The notes beneath the pieces are model-generated. The model was given only the letters and a program-made list of their open reading frames with translations. It was not told the DNA's origin and did not search any database. Shown here one piece after another: positions 32,909 through 41,243 of a stretch of DNA of 64,000 bases. Made by a program: the position numbers and the translations under genes. The stretch comes from JAFGHJ01 sp964525555 (lineage in GTDB: Bacteria > Hydrothermota > UBA3072). The stretch's first letter is position 1. Each line of letters starts with the position of its first letter. The DNA lies in contig CAZGHN010000006.1 of the NCBI GenBank assembly GCA_964525555.1, positions 62,001 to 126,000 of the forward strand. Reading direction: 5' to 3'.

Positions 32909-33888
32909 TGCTGTATAAAGATGCAGGTGTTGATATCCGAAAGGCAACCGATGCTCTTTCGGAGATTAAACATTTAATAAAGAATACTTTAACAAGTAAT
33001 GTTCTAACTTCCCCCGGACATTTCGGAGCAACATATAAAATTCCGTCAGGATATAAAAACCCTGTACTTGTTTCATCGATCGATAGCGTTGGGACCAAGG
33101 TACTTGTAGCTATCGAGCATGGCTATTATGAGGGTTTAGGACGTGATATTGTAAATCATTGCGTTGACGATATTTTAGTAATGGGTGCTAAACCTATGTA
33201 TATTCTGGATTATTTTGCCTCAGGTAAGTTAGATAATAAGGTATTGATTGACGTTGTGAAGGGTATGGCCGATGCCTGTCAGGAAAATGAATGCTCTCTC
33301 ATTGGAGGAGAAACCGCTGAGATGCCTGATTTGTATGAAAGTAATATATTTGATCTTGCCGTTCAGATAACAGGTATAGTTGAACAGGATAAAATAATAG
33401 ACGGGAGTAAAATTGAGGAAGGAGATAAAGTTTTTGGTCTTGCTTCTTCTGGTTTTCATACTAATGGTTATTCTTTGATAAGAGCAATTATAAAAAAAGT
33501 CGGGCTTCCTTTAGGCGATTATATAGAAGAATTGAATGGGGTTCTGGGAGATTTATTACTTGTGCCTCATAAATCTTACTATAAAGAAGTTTTTCCGCAT
33601 TTGAGTGAAATAAAAGGTATTTGCCATATAACCGGAGGAGGTTTTTACGGAAATATTCCTCGAATTTTACCGCAAGGGCTTTCTTGTTATATAGATTCCA
33701 GTAGTTTTAAAGTTCCCGAGCTTTTTAGATTCGTTCAAAAGAAGGGAGAAATACCGGAAAGAGAAATGTTTTCTGTATTTAATATGGGTATAGGAATGAT
33801 TTTGGTCTGTGAGAGAGATATTGGAGTAGGAACTCAAATTGGTGAAATTAGAAAGGGTGAGGTATCGGTAGAAATTAATGAGGTTTGA
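32908..33888 (+). CDS. purM: Phosphoribosylformylglycinamidine cyclo-ligase (AIR synthase)
   Basis: 326 residues. Motifs of PurM: YKDAGVDIRKATDAL, SSIDSVGTKVLVA, GRDIVNHCVDDILVMGAKPMYILDYFASGKL, IGGETAEMPDLY and GLASSGFHTNGYSL. It closes the imidazole ring in purine synthesis with ATP. The translational overlap with the preceding envelope gene (TAATG) and with ybbR (11 bases) puts it in one operon of unrelated functions. Confidence 0.95.
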   Translation: MLYKDAGVDIRKATDALSEIKHLIKNTLTSNVLTSPGHFGATYKIPSGYKNPVLVSSIDSVGTKVLVAIEHGYYEGLGRDIVNHCVDDILVMGAKPMYILDYFASGKLDNKVLIDVVKGMADACQENECSLIGGETAEMPDLYESNIFDLAVQITGIVEQDKIIDGSKIEEGDKVFGLASSGFHTNGYSLIRAIIKKVGLPLGDYIEELNGVLGDLLLVPHKSYYKEVFPHLSEIKGICHITGGGFYGNIPRILPQGLSCYIDSSSFKVPELFRFVQKKGEIPEREMFSVFNMGIGMILVCERDIGVGTQIGEIRKGEVSVEINEV

Positions 33889-34459
33889 CTTATTTAAAAC
33901 AAGAAGAAATATAATATCGATTTTAGTGTCGGTAGTCATTGCGATTATTCTTTGGTATTATGCAAAAACTAATGAAACTATTGTTATTGAAAGTACTCTT
34001 ATGGTGCAAATAAAAACCCCTAAAAATATAATTGTAAAAGGGGTATCTGCAGATTCAATTGTTTTGAGGATAAGAGCAAAAAAGAGACAGCTTAATATGT
34101 TGAAAAAAGTCTCTCCCATAATTAAATTATCATATGATTTTCCAGGTATTTATAAATTCAAACTTGAGGAGAGTAAACTTTCTTTTCCTATTCTTTTAGG
34201 TATCGATGATTTTGAAGTAGAATCTCCGGATTCTATTCAGGTAGAGCTTGACTCTTTAGTTAGAACGGAAGTTAGTATTACTTCCGTTAAAGGTAAAGCT
34301 TTTGAGCCTGATAAGGTTACAATAGTGGGTCCAAAAAGTATGGTGTCAAATATTGAATATCTTTCTCCTGATTCTATTCCAAAAGGAATTTTTACAACTA
34401 TTACAATAGATAATCCTTTAATCGAGGTTTTTCCGAATAAAATAAGAGTGAGACAGTGA
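33878..34459 (+). CDS. YbbR-like domain protein, membrane-anchored
   Basis: 193 residues. N-terminal membrane segment (IISILVSVVIAIILWYYAKT), then repeated small beta units with the YbbR-type phrases VQIKTPKNIIVKG, SVKGKAFEPDKVTIVGPKSMVSNI. YbbR proteins often accompany CdaA/GlmM in Firmicutes, which are not present here. It overlaps purM by 11 bases and tsaD by 4 bases (GTGA). Role unknown. Confidence 0.72.
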   Translation: MRFDLFKTRRNIISILVSVVIAIILWYYAKTNETIVIESTLMVQIKTPKNIIVKGVSADSIVLRIRAKKRQLNMLKKVSPIIKLSYDFPGIYKFKLEESKLSFPILLGIDDFEVESPDSIQVELDSLVRTEVSITSVKGKAFEPDKVTIVGPKSMVSNIEYLSPDSIPKGIFTTITIDNPLIEVFPNKIRVRQ

Positions 34460-35433
34460 TAATCCTTGGACTAGAAACTTCTTGTGATGAGACAGGCGTA
34501 GCTCTTTTGGAAAACGAAAGGGTTTTAGCTAATAAAGTTTACTCTCAGCAGATTCATAGCAGGTTTGGTGGAGTTGTACCCGAGATAGCCTCGCGTGAAC
34601 ACACCGAAAGATTACTTGCAATGACTAAAGAAATATTTGAAGAAAACAATATTTCCGTTAATGAAATTGATGGTATTGCTGTAACTTATGGTCCTGGTTT
34701 ACTTTGTTCTCTTCTGATTGGTTTGAATTTCGTAAAAGGATTATCTTATTCAAGTGGAATTCCTTTTGTGGGTGTTAATCACCTTGAATCGCATATTTAT
34801 TCGCCTTTTATTAGCTTTGATGAGTATTCTTATCCTTTTCTTTCTCTTTTGGTTTCAGGAGGACATACATCAATAGTGAAAGTTAATGATTTCAGAAACT
34901 ATGAAGTCCTTGGTTCGACTCTTGATGATGCTTGCGGTGAGAGTTTTGATAAAGTTTCTAAACTTATCGGACTTGGATATCCCGGAGGTCCTGCAATTCA
35001 GAGTTTTGCTGAAGATGGAGACGAAAATGCCTTTAATTTCCCGGTTCCGGATCCCCAAGCTCTGGATTTTTCCTATTCTGGATTAAAGACCAGTGTTCTT
35101 TATACATATCGGGATATGTCACAGGAGGAAAGAGTTTTAAGAATTCATGATATAGCTGCTTCTTTTCAAAAATCGGCAATAAGCTCATTGATTCTTAAAT
35201 TAAAAAGAGCTATGAAGATAACGGGGATTAAAAAAGTAGCGGTAGCGGGCGGAGTTTCGGCAAATAAATTTTTAAGGAAGAGTCTTGAGGGATTGGATAT
35301 ACAATGGATTGCACCCGAAAACCAATATACAGCCGATAACGGAGCAATGATTGGTTTTTTGGGTTATAAACTTTTAAAAGAAGGAATAACTTCAGACTTT
35401 AGTCTAAAAGCAGAACCACGTTTGTTTCTTTAA
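34456..35433 (+). CDS. tsaD: tRNA threonylcarbamoyladenosine transferase TsaD
   Basis: 325 residues of the Kae1/Qri7/TsaD family. Motifs: LGLETSCDETGVALL, EIASREHTERL, NHLESHIYSPF (metal-binding His residues), LLVSGGHTSIV, LDDACGESFDKVSKLIGLGYPGGP, AVAGGVSANKFLR and ENQYTADNGAMIG. Needed for t6A37 in ANN-decoding tRNAs. GTG start overlapping the ybbR stop. Confidence 0.95.
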   Translation: MIILGLETSCDETGVALLENERVLANKVYSQQIHSRFGGVVPEIASREHTERLLAMTKEIFEENNISVNEIDGIAVTYGPGLLCSLLIGLNFVKGLSYSSGIPFVGVNHLESHIYSPFISFDEYSYPFLSLLVSGGHTSIVKVNDFRNYEVLGSTLDDACGESFDKVSKLIGLGYPGGPAIQSFAEDGDENAFNFPVPDPQALDFSYSGLKTSVLYTYRDMSQEERVLRIHDIAASFQKSAISSLILKLKRAMKITGIKKVAVAGGVSANKFLRKSLEGLDIQWIAPENQYTADNGAMIGFLGYKLLKEGITSDFSLKAEPRLFL

Positions 35434-35465
35434 TTTTACCGCAGAAGACACAAAGAATAAAAATA

Positions 35466-35606
35466 GGATTAGAAGCAGTGCAAGTCAGCAATTCTGGGAT
35501 TATGGATTAAGTGGTAGTTTCTTTCTTAATCCTCGCTTTTCTTCGAAGCTTCTCATCTAATCCTTAATCCTAGCTCGACTACCAGGTGTTCTACTAATCC
35601 TCGAAA
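35466..35606 (+). repeat. Dispersed intergenic repeat, copy A
   Basis: Starts AGGATTAGAAGCAGTGCAAG and ends TCTACTAATCCTCGAAA. Its last 109 bases match copy B (37966-38075) with one base inserted there; its first 50 or so match copies C and D at 41 kb. A and B flank the 35659 gene in direct orientation. Confidence 0.85.
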
Positions 35607-35658
35607 CCTTGCCCCCTAAACTTTAATCAACTACGAGCAAGGAACAAAGAACTCTTTA

Positions 35659-37806
35659 TTACCTTATCCTTATTACTTTCTTTGAAATTTTAATGTTTCC
35701 TGATTTTAGTATACCAAAGTACAATCCCGACCCGAGTTTATTGCCTGAATGGTCGCTTCCGTCCCACAAAATAATTGTTGGAGAAGAGCTATTATTTTCT
35801 AAGGAAAAGGATTTTACCAGCTGTCCGTTTACGTTATAAATGGAAAAAGCGGCATCTTTTATGCTATTGTTACCGGCTAGATAGAGAATAAATTCCGTTC
35901 TATTGCTGAAAGGATTAAGCGAGATATTGAAACTTAGAGGTATTGAGTTGTTTGTAGGGGTTTCTATACCTGCTTCTTCATCCTGAAGGACCCAGACTGT
36001 TCCACCCTCGTGACACATTACGTAGATTTTGTTCGTTTGCGAATTTACTCCAACTTCCCAGGGGGCATCTCCGACTTCGATAGTCGTAATCACGGAATCT
36101 GTATTTCCGTCAATTACACTGGTATTGTCATTATACTCATTTGCTGCAAAGATGTGGTTCGACTGTGGGTTTACACCTAGTCCTTTTGGCCAGTTTTCGA
36201 CATCAATAGTGTCAATCACTAAGTTAGTAGCCCCATCGATTACATGGATACTATCGCATGCAACATATATTCTGTTTGTCTGTGGGTTTATGGCGATCCC
36301 TTCAGGCCAGCTGCCGACCGCAATAGTGTCAATCACGGAGTCAATAGCACCATCGATTGCAACAACACTGTGATTATCCGATTCTGTCACATATATCCGG
36401 TTTGTTTCCGGATTTATGCACATTCCTGATAGCCAGCTTCCAATTGCAGCTGTATCAATAACGGAGTTAGTTGTGCCGTCGAGTACGACAACCTTAGTAT
36501 TATCTTCTATTACATATATCCGGTTTGTTTGCGGATTTACGGACATATCTGATATCCAGCTTCCAATTGCAATAGTATCGATCAAGGTGTTAGTAGTTCC
36601 GTTAATAACGCTAACCTCGTTCTCAGTTCCTACATATATCCGGTTTGTTTCCGGATTCACGCAAACTTCTGACGTATAACCTCCGAGTTCAATGCTGGTA
36701 ATCATGGAGTTGGTAACTCCGTCAATTACGTTGACGCTGTAGCTTTCTCCAGTTGTTACATAAGTTCGGTTTGTTTGTGGATTTACGGCAATATCATTGG
36801 GTTGAACTCCAAGCACGATAGTAGTAATGAGGGTGTGGGTAGTTGCGTCAATCACACTGGCAGTGTGGTTCCAATAATTCGCCGTATATATACGGTTCGT
36901 TTTCAGATTTATAGCAAGCTCCCGCGGTTCGCCTCCAAGTGCGATGGTATCAATAAGTGAATCGAGTGTTACATCAAACACGGTAATAGCGTAGTTGTTT
37001 CTGTCTAAAGAGTAAAGATGGTTGGTTTGTGGGTCTAGACTTATACTGGATGGTCTATGTCCGACATCAATAGTGTCAATCACAGAGTCAGTCTCACCGT
37101 CAATTACAAAAATGTTACTATAATCATAATTTGCAACATAGATTAGATTTTTTATAGTATCTACCTCAACTCCGAGAGGTCGGTTTCCAACATCAATAGT
37201 GTCAATCACGGAATCTATAGTTCCGTCAATTACGTGAACATCTTCATCAGCCCAGTTCGTTACATATATGCGCCTGGTTTTTGGATTTGCATCGATTCCA
37301 TTTGGCATATTTCCAACCGTAATAGTAGTGATCAAAGAGTTGGTATTGGCATCGATAACACTAACATTGTCGTCACCTTCATTTGCCGTATAGATGAGGT
37401 TATTCTTTGGGTCTATGCTAATTTTATCGGGAGAGTTTCCGATTGCAATAGAATCAATTATGGAGTCAGTTGTCCCATCAATCACATAAATATTGTCGGT
37501 GGCCGGATTTGTCGTGTAAATAAGGTTTGTTTCAGAATTCACTCCGATTTCCCTTGCTGCGTTTGCTAATTCAATAGAGGCAATGACAGAATTGGTTGTA
37601 CCGTCGATCACGGAAACATTGTCTGTGAATAAATTTACCACATAGATACGGTTTGTCGCATCATTTACATCAATTGCTGTAGGGCGCAATCCGTTTCCCG
37701 ATTCTGGGCGAAGGTATATTGTATCAATAACCGTAACCTGGCTGAACCCAATAATTGTGTAACAGAATATTATAACTGACAATGCGCCTTTTTTTGAAAA
37801 AAACAT
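35659..37806 (-). CDS. Secreted YVTN beta-propeller protein with C-terminal sorting domain
   Basis: The start is set at 37806, where AAGGAG lies 6 bases upstream and a signal peptide follows (FFSKKGALSVIIFCYTIIGFSQ); the frame is open to 37863 without such a site. The 715-residue product has exactly 14 YVTN-type blades of about 43 residues (PQTNRIYV, VSVIDGTTNSVIDTI, AIGSWP), enough for two seven-bladed propellers. Residues from about 620 form a Por/T9SS-type C-terminal domain (FNISLNPFSNRTEF, LGSGLYFGILKSG). Blades are also similar at DNA level, suggesting recent internal duplication. Ligand unknown. Confidence 0.87.
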   Translation of the reverse strand: MFFSKKGALSVIIFCYTIIGFSQVTVIDTIYLRPESGNGLRPTAIDVNDATNRIYVVNLFTDNVSVIDGTTNSVIASIELANAAREIGVNSETNLIYTTNPATDNIYVIDGTTDSIIDSIAIGNSPDKISIDPKNNLIYTANEGDDNVSVIDANTNSLITTITVGNMPNGIDANPKTRRIYVTNWADEDVHVIDGTIDSVIDTIDVGNRPLGVEVDTIKNLIYVANYDYSNIFVIDGETDSVIDTIDVGHRPSSISLDPQTNHLYSLDRNNYAITVFDVTLDSLIDTIALGGEPRELAINLKTNRIYTANYWNHTASVIDATTHTLITTIVLGVQPNDIAVNPQTNRTYVTTGESYSVNVIDGVTNSMITSIELGGYTSEVCVNPETNRIYVGTENEVSVINGTTNTLIDTIAIGSWISDMSVNPQTNRIYVIEDNTKVVVLDGTTNSVIDTAAIGSWLSGMCINPETNRIYVTESDNHSVVAIDGAIDSVIDTIAVGSWPEGIAINPQTNRIYVACDSIHVIDGATNLVIDTIDVENWPKGLGVNPQSNHIFAANEYNDNTSVIDGNTDSVITTIEVGDAPWEVGVNSQTNKIYVMCHEGGTVWVLQDEEAGIETPTNNSIPLSFNISLNPFSNRTEFILYLAGNNSIKDAAFSIYNVNGQLVKSFSLENNSSSPTIILWDGSDHSGNKLGSGLYFGILKSGNIKISKKVIRIR

Positions 37807-37933
37807 ATACTTCTCCTTATTTTTACAGACAAATATATTTTGTTTTCCTATTATGTCAACCATTTACTTATAAAAATATCAGTTTATTACTTATAAGGTA
37901 TTTTTGTTGCAGAGAGAACACAGAGAATAGAAT

Positions 37934-38075
37934 AGGATTAAAAGTAGAGCAAGTAGGATGTTCAAGGATTATGGATTAAGTGGTAGTTTCTTTCTTAATC
38001 CTCGCTTTTCTTCGAAGCTTCTCATCTAATCCTTAATCCTAGCTCGACTACCAGGTGTTCTACTAATCCTCGAAA
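37934..38075 (+). repeat. Dispersed intergenic repeat, copy B
   Basis: AGGATTAAAAGTAGAGCAAG... then from 37966 almost identical to copy A through TCGAAA at 38075. The rest of the gap (37807-37933) is A+T-rich and ends in AGAGAACACAGAGAATAG text, without a gene. Confidence 0.85.
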
Positions 38076-38079
38076 TCTT

Positions 38080-38967
38080 TCATTCAAAATGTCTATATCC
38101 CCTTGGGGGAGTGAGTTCGTCGTCGATGTAAACACCTTTTCCGTTTGTTACATACCCGATTTCACGGACAAATTTCTCCTTTATATCATCCGGGGAGGTA
38201 AAAAGGAGTTCAAATTCTTCTCCTGATGTCAAAATTGATTCTTTTAAATCAAGAGAATGTTTTTTAGCAAATTGCTTACATTCAGGATGTTGAGGTATAT
38301 TTTTGAAATATATATTAAGTCTTTTTCCGCTTTCTTTCGATATATGGTTGGAGTCTATTAAAAATCCATCTGATATATCTATCATAGAATTGATTCGGTA
38401 TTTTTTTGTAAGCTTAATAGCTTCTTCGCATCTTATTTCAGGTTTTAGGTGATATTTGGTTACAGGGGATTTTACATTGTTCTGTAATGCGAAGAATCCC
38501 ATATAGGCTCCGCCAAGATTTCCGGTCAGGTAAATTTTATCATCTTTTTTTGCACTGGAGCGTAGTATTGGTTTTTTTGTAGTACCTACAACTGTAATAG
38601 ATAGAAATAAAAAAGGGGATCTTGCTGTGTCTCCTCCCAGTAATTTGACGGAATATTTTTTCTCGAGGTATTGCATTCCGCGAAAAATTTCTTTGATTTC
38701 TTTAATAGTTTGATTTTGTCTGATTCCAAGGTTTAGAAAATACGAATTTGGTTTGCCGCCTGAGGCTGAAATGTCAGATAGGGCAGAAGCCAGGGCTTTG
38801 TATCCGATATTATAAGGGGAAAAAATAGAGGGAGTAAAATGTACTCCCTCTATAAATGAATCTGTACTTACGATCTGTTTGCGGCTTATTTTAACTGTAT
38901 CATTTCCAATCCAGGCTCTGTTTCTTCTTAGGGTCTGGATTATTTGTTGTTCCAGATCGTTAAATAT
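38080..38967 (-). CDS. thiL: Thiamine-monophosphate kinase, with no standard start codon
   Basis: Phosphorylates thiamine phosphate to thiamine diphosphate. The reading frame is open upstream of the first ATG (38676) to a stop at 38989. This added part contains the true N-terminal domain: WIGNDTVKI (usually GDDAA), STDSFIEGVHFTPSIF and LASALSDISASGGKP. Then follow LLGGDTARSP, MIDISDGFLID and TSGEEFELLFT. The region before the conserved part has no ATG, GTG or TTG; ATA at 38965-38967 or CTG at 38953-38955 are the only near-cognate options I see. The frame begins just after the hup stop (38973-38975), so coupled translation is possible. The first metal-site Asp is Asn here. Confidence 0.83.
   Translation of the reverse strand: MFNDLEQQIIQTLRRNRAWIGNDTVKISRKQIVSTDSFIEGVHFTPSIFSPYNIGYKALASALSDISASGGKPNSYFLNLGIRQNQTIKEIKEIFRGMQYLEKKYSVKLLGGDTARSPFLFLSITVVGTTKKPILRSSAKKDDKIYLTGNLGGAYMGFFALQNNVKSPVTKYHLKPEIRCEEAIKLTKKYRINSMIDISDGFLIDSNHISKESGKRLNIYFKNIPQHPECKQFAKKHSLDLKESILTSGEEFELLFTSPDDIKEKFVREIGYVTNGKGVYIDDELTPPRGYRHFE
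38820..38853 (-). terminator. Terminator-like hairpin inside thiL
   Basis: Read in the direction of transcription: ATAGAGGGAGTA, loop of 5, TACTCCCTCTAT, then five more T. A perfect 12-base stem plus T-run, about 120 bases after the hup stop and within the codons for FIEGVHFTPSIF of thiL. Confidence 0.75.
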
Positions 38968-38972
38968 TTTTA

Positions 38973-39248
38973 CTACTTTACAGCGTCTTTAAGGCTTTTG
39001 CCTGCACGGAAAATAGGAACTTTTCGCGCTGGAACTCTTACTGTCTGATTCGGTTTCTGGGGATTCCTTGCGATTCTTGCTTTCCTGTGTTTGACGTCAA
39101 AAACTCCAAACCCTACCATTACTACTCTGTCGCCCTTTTTCAGTGCCTTGACGATATTGTTGATGAGACTTTCTGTCATTTCTTTGGCTTCTGATTTTTT
39201 GCACCCACAATCTTTCGCTACTGCGTCAATCAATTCCTTTTTATTCAT
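38973..39248 (-). CDS. hup: HU-family DNA-binding protein
   Basis: 91 residues. The HU/IHF fold: MNKKELIDAVAKDCGCKKSEAKEM, VMVGFGVFDVKHRKARIARNPQ (the DNA-gripping beta arm, with the conserved RNP), and VRVPARKVPIFRAGKSLKDAV. It packages and bends DNA. AGGAGGC precedes the ATG and a promoter lies upstream. Leads directly into thiL. Confidence 0.95.
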   Translation of the reverse strand: MNKKELIDAVAKDCGCKKSEAKEMTESLINNIVKALKKGDRVVMVGFGVFDVKHRKARIARNPQKPNQTVRVPARKVPIFRAGKSLKDAVK

Positions 39249-39278
39249 TTAATAGCCTCCTTTTATTGTTACATAAGA

Positions 39279-39306
39279 AGTTTAAGCATTTTTGCTTATA
39301 TGTCAA
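39279..39306 (-). promoter_or_regulatory. Promoter of hup
   Basis: Minus strand: TTGACA (39301-39306), 16 bases, TAAACT (39279-39284). A small hairpin (AAGCAAAAATGCTT) lies in the spacer. Confidence 0.6.
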
Positions 39307-39930
39307 GGGTTTTTTTTAATATATGGTTAAAAATTTGCTAAAAGTCTTTTTTTATTTTTTAAACAAATTAGCTGTTTTTATGCAAATAAAACACAGAGCC
39401 AGCCTTTCTACGTGCCTTATTTTTTAGCCACAAAAGACACAGAGATTTTCTTTTATGTTTTTAAAGCTCAACGCACTACCTTGAATTAGCCGCAGATTTT
39501 CGCTTATAAATACGGGTTTCCCACCTACCCATTCTTTAATACTTTTTTGTTTTTAAATATTGAAATAAATTTTTTTAATCTGTGGGAATCCGTGGCTAAT
39601 TTCGCCGGGGGTGGGGATGGGCTTGACAAGCGGGTTTTGATGGGTATATTCTATAAATCGACAAGGCCGATAAAATGTAAAAATAAAAATTCAAAATGGA
39701 AAAATACAAATCAGAGTTCAAAAATATAAAAAAAAGAGAAATAACAAATTACACGAATAGCACAAAGGTTTTGGGGGGGTGGAGAAGAGATAATTTTACA
39801 TTTTCATTTGTAATTTTGCTTTTTAAAATTTGATATTTTAATTATGAAAGAAATGAGATAATTTAAGTGAAATATTTTTTTGCAAGAAAAATAAAAAGTT
39901 AATTATTTATAATGTAAAAACGGAGGATGC
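39307..39930. other. Gene-free stretch between hup and the FmdB-type gene
   Basis: About 620 bases, very A+T-rich. It holds ACAAAAGACACAGAGA text (39430-39450), TCTGTGGGAATCCGTGGCTAATT (39579-39602), a TTCAAAATGG run and GAAATAACAAATTACACGAATAGCACAAAGG text (39739-39767). No conserved protein, tRNA or other RNA gene recognised. Confidence 0.5.
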
Positions 39931-40185
39931 ATGCCGACATATGAATATGAGTGCTTAAAATGCAAGTATATATTCGAAAAATTTCAGGGAATAAAAGAGG
40001 AACCTTTGAAAAAATGTCCCAAGTGTGGTGGAAAAGTGAAAAGACTGATTGGTACAGGGGCAGGAATAATATTTAAAGGGAAAGGTTTTTATCATACTGA
40101 TTACAAAATATCGTCTAAAGATAGTATCGGTAAGAGAAAGTCGGAAATTAGTGAAAGTAAAAATTCGAGCAAGGATAAGGATTAA
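39931..40185 (+). CDS. FmdB-family zinc ribbon protein
   Basis: 84 residues. MPTYEYECLKCKYIFEKFQ and KKCPKCGGKVKRLIGTG give the FmdB-type zinc ribbon (two CxxC pairs), followed by GIIFKGKGFYHTDYK, which is conserved in this family, and a Ser/Lys-rich tail. The family was named from a formamidase regulator; in most bacteria the role is unknown. ACGGAGG precedes the ATG. The next gene starts 20 bases downstream. Confidence 0.9.
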   Translation: MPTYEYECLKCKYIFEKFQGIKEEPLKKCPKCGGKVKRLIGTGAGIIFKGKGFYHTDYKISSKDSIGKRKSEISESKNSSKDKD

Positions 40186-40205
40186 TAGTCATTAAAATAT
40201 TAGTA

Positions 40206-41000
40206 ATGGGTTTTATCCTTTTTTTATCATTTATTTTTCTTGTATATTTGTATCTTAAGTATTATCAACACATTAAAATTTACGATCCCAGAGATAAATT
40301 ATCTGCTTTTCCCGACGAGTTTGGAGTTGAATTTGAGGATGTAAATTTTTCCTCTCGAGATCAAGTATTGTTGAATGGTTGGTTTGTTAAGGGTGATTTA
40401 GATGATGTTATTCTTTTCTGCCATGGTAATTATGGGAATATTTCAGTAAGAATAGATATTATTAAAGAATTGAATTTGCTTGGCTATAATGTTTTCATTT
40501 TTGACTACAGAGGTTTTGGAATTAGTAATGGTGTGCCGAGTGAAAACGGTTTGTACTCCGATGGTCTGGGAGCTTACGATTACCTTAAAGAGAGGGGTTT
40601 TAGCGATAAAAATATTATAGTGTTCGGAAGATCCCTAGGAGCTGCGGTTGCTATCTTTCTTTGCGATTTAATTCATGGATTTAAGGGAATCATAATTGAC
40701 AGCACTTTCCAGTCATTACCGATCCTGGGTTATGATATACTTGGTTATAATCTTCCGAAGTTCTTAATATCGAATCGTTTCGAGTCTATTAAAAGGATAA
40801 AGAACATAGAAATTCCGAAATTGATTATACATAGTGGGGAAGACGATTTAATACCTTTTCGCCATGGTGAAAAACTGTACGAGAAAGCAGTCGGACCTAA
40901 AGAGTTTCTTAAAATCCGGGGTTTGCATAATAATTGTATTTCGGAATCCAAAGATATTTATATGGCCGGGATCAAGGACTTTCTGAATAGTTTGGAATAA
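40206..41000 (+). CDS. Membrane-anchored alpha/beta hydrolase
   Basis: 264 residues. N-terminal membrane segment (FILFLSFIFLVYLYLKYY), then an alpha/beta-hydrolase fold: VILFCHGNYGNISVR (oxyanion HGN), VFIFDYRGFGISNG, nucleophile elbow FGRSLGAAVAI (Ser at about 142), acid in HSGEDDLIPF, and His in GLHNNCIS. It resembles the ABHD13/YfhR-type serine hydrolases of unknown substrate. No strong ribosome-binding site; likely co-expressed with the zinc-ribbon gene. Confidence 0.85.
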   Translation: MGFILFLSFIFLVYLYLKYYQHIKIYDPRDKLSAFPDEFGVEFEDVNFSSRDQVLLNGWFVKGDLDDVILFCHGNYGNISVRIDIIKELNLLGYNVFIFDYRGFGISNGVPSENGLYSDGLGAYDYLKERGFSDKNIIVFGRSLGAAVAIFLCDLIHGFKGIIIDSTFQSLPILGYDILGYNLPKFLISNRFESIKRIKNIEIPKLIIHSGEDDLIPFRHGEKLYEKAVGPKEFLKIRGLHNNCISESKDIYMAGIKDFLNSLE

Positions 41001-41009
41001 ATTGGAGAT

Positions 41010-41151
41010 AGGATTAGAAGCAGTGCAAGTCAGCAGTTCTGGGATTATGGATTAAGTGGTAAGTTAAAATTTAGTCCAAAGTCCAAGGTCCTAAGTCCAA
41101 AGTCTTGAGTCAAAACTAAATCCTAAATCCCAAATCAAAACCCCTAGTATT
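41010..41151 (+). repeat. 142-base direct repeat, copy C
   Basis: Starts AGGATTAGAAGCAGTGCAAG, ends AACCCCTAGTATT. Differs from copy D (41867-42008) by a single base. It begins 10 bases after the hydrolase stop codon. C and D flank the 41244 gene. Confidence 0.92.
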
Positions 41152-41227
41152 ACTGATTTACTGATTCACTAATTTACTGATATACTGAAATTCCATTTCA
41201 AATATTCAACAATTCGACCATTCAACT

Positions 41228-41240
41228 GATCCGAAGGATC
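41228..41240. repeat. Triloop hairpin beside the 41244 stop codon
   Basis: GATCC-GAA-GGATC, preceded by TTCGACCATTCAACT. It lies 3 bases beyond the stop of the minus-strand 41244 gene and might act in termination, though the T-run is missing. Confidence 0.5.
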
Positions 41241-41243
41241 TTT

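Noticed and set aside
39547..39729. A 60-codon plus-strand frame in the gap after hup
   Set aside because: It runs through patterned intergenic text (TCTGTGGGAATCCGTGGC, TTCAAAATGG) with no ribosome-binding site and no recognisable protein.
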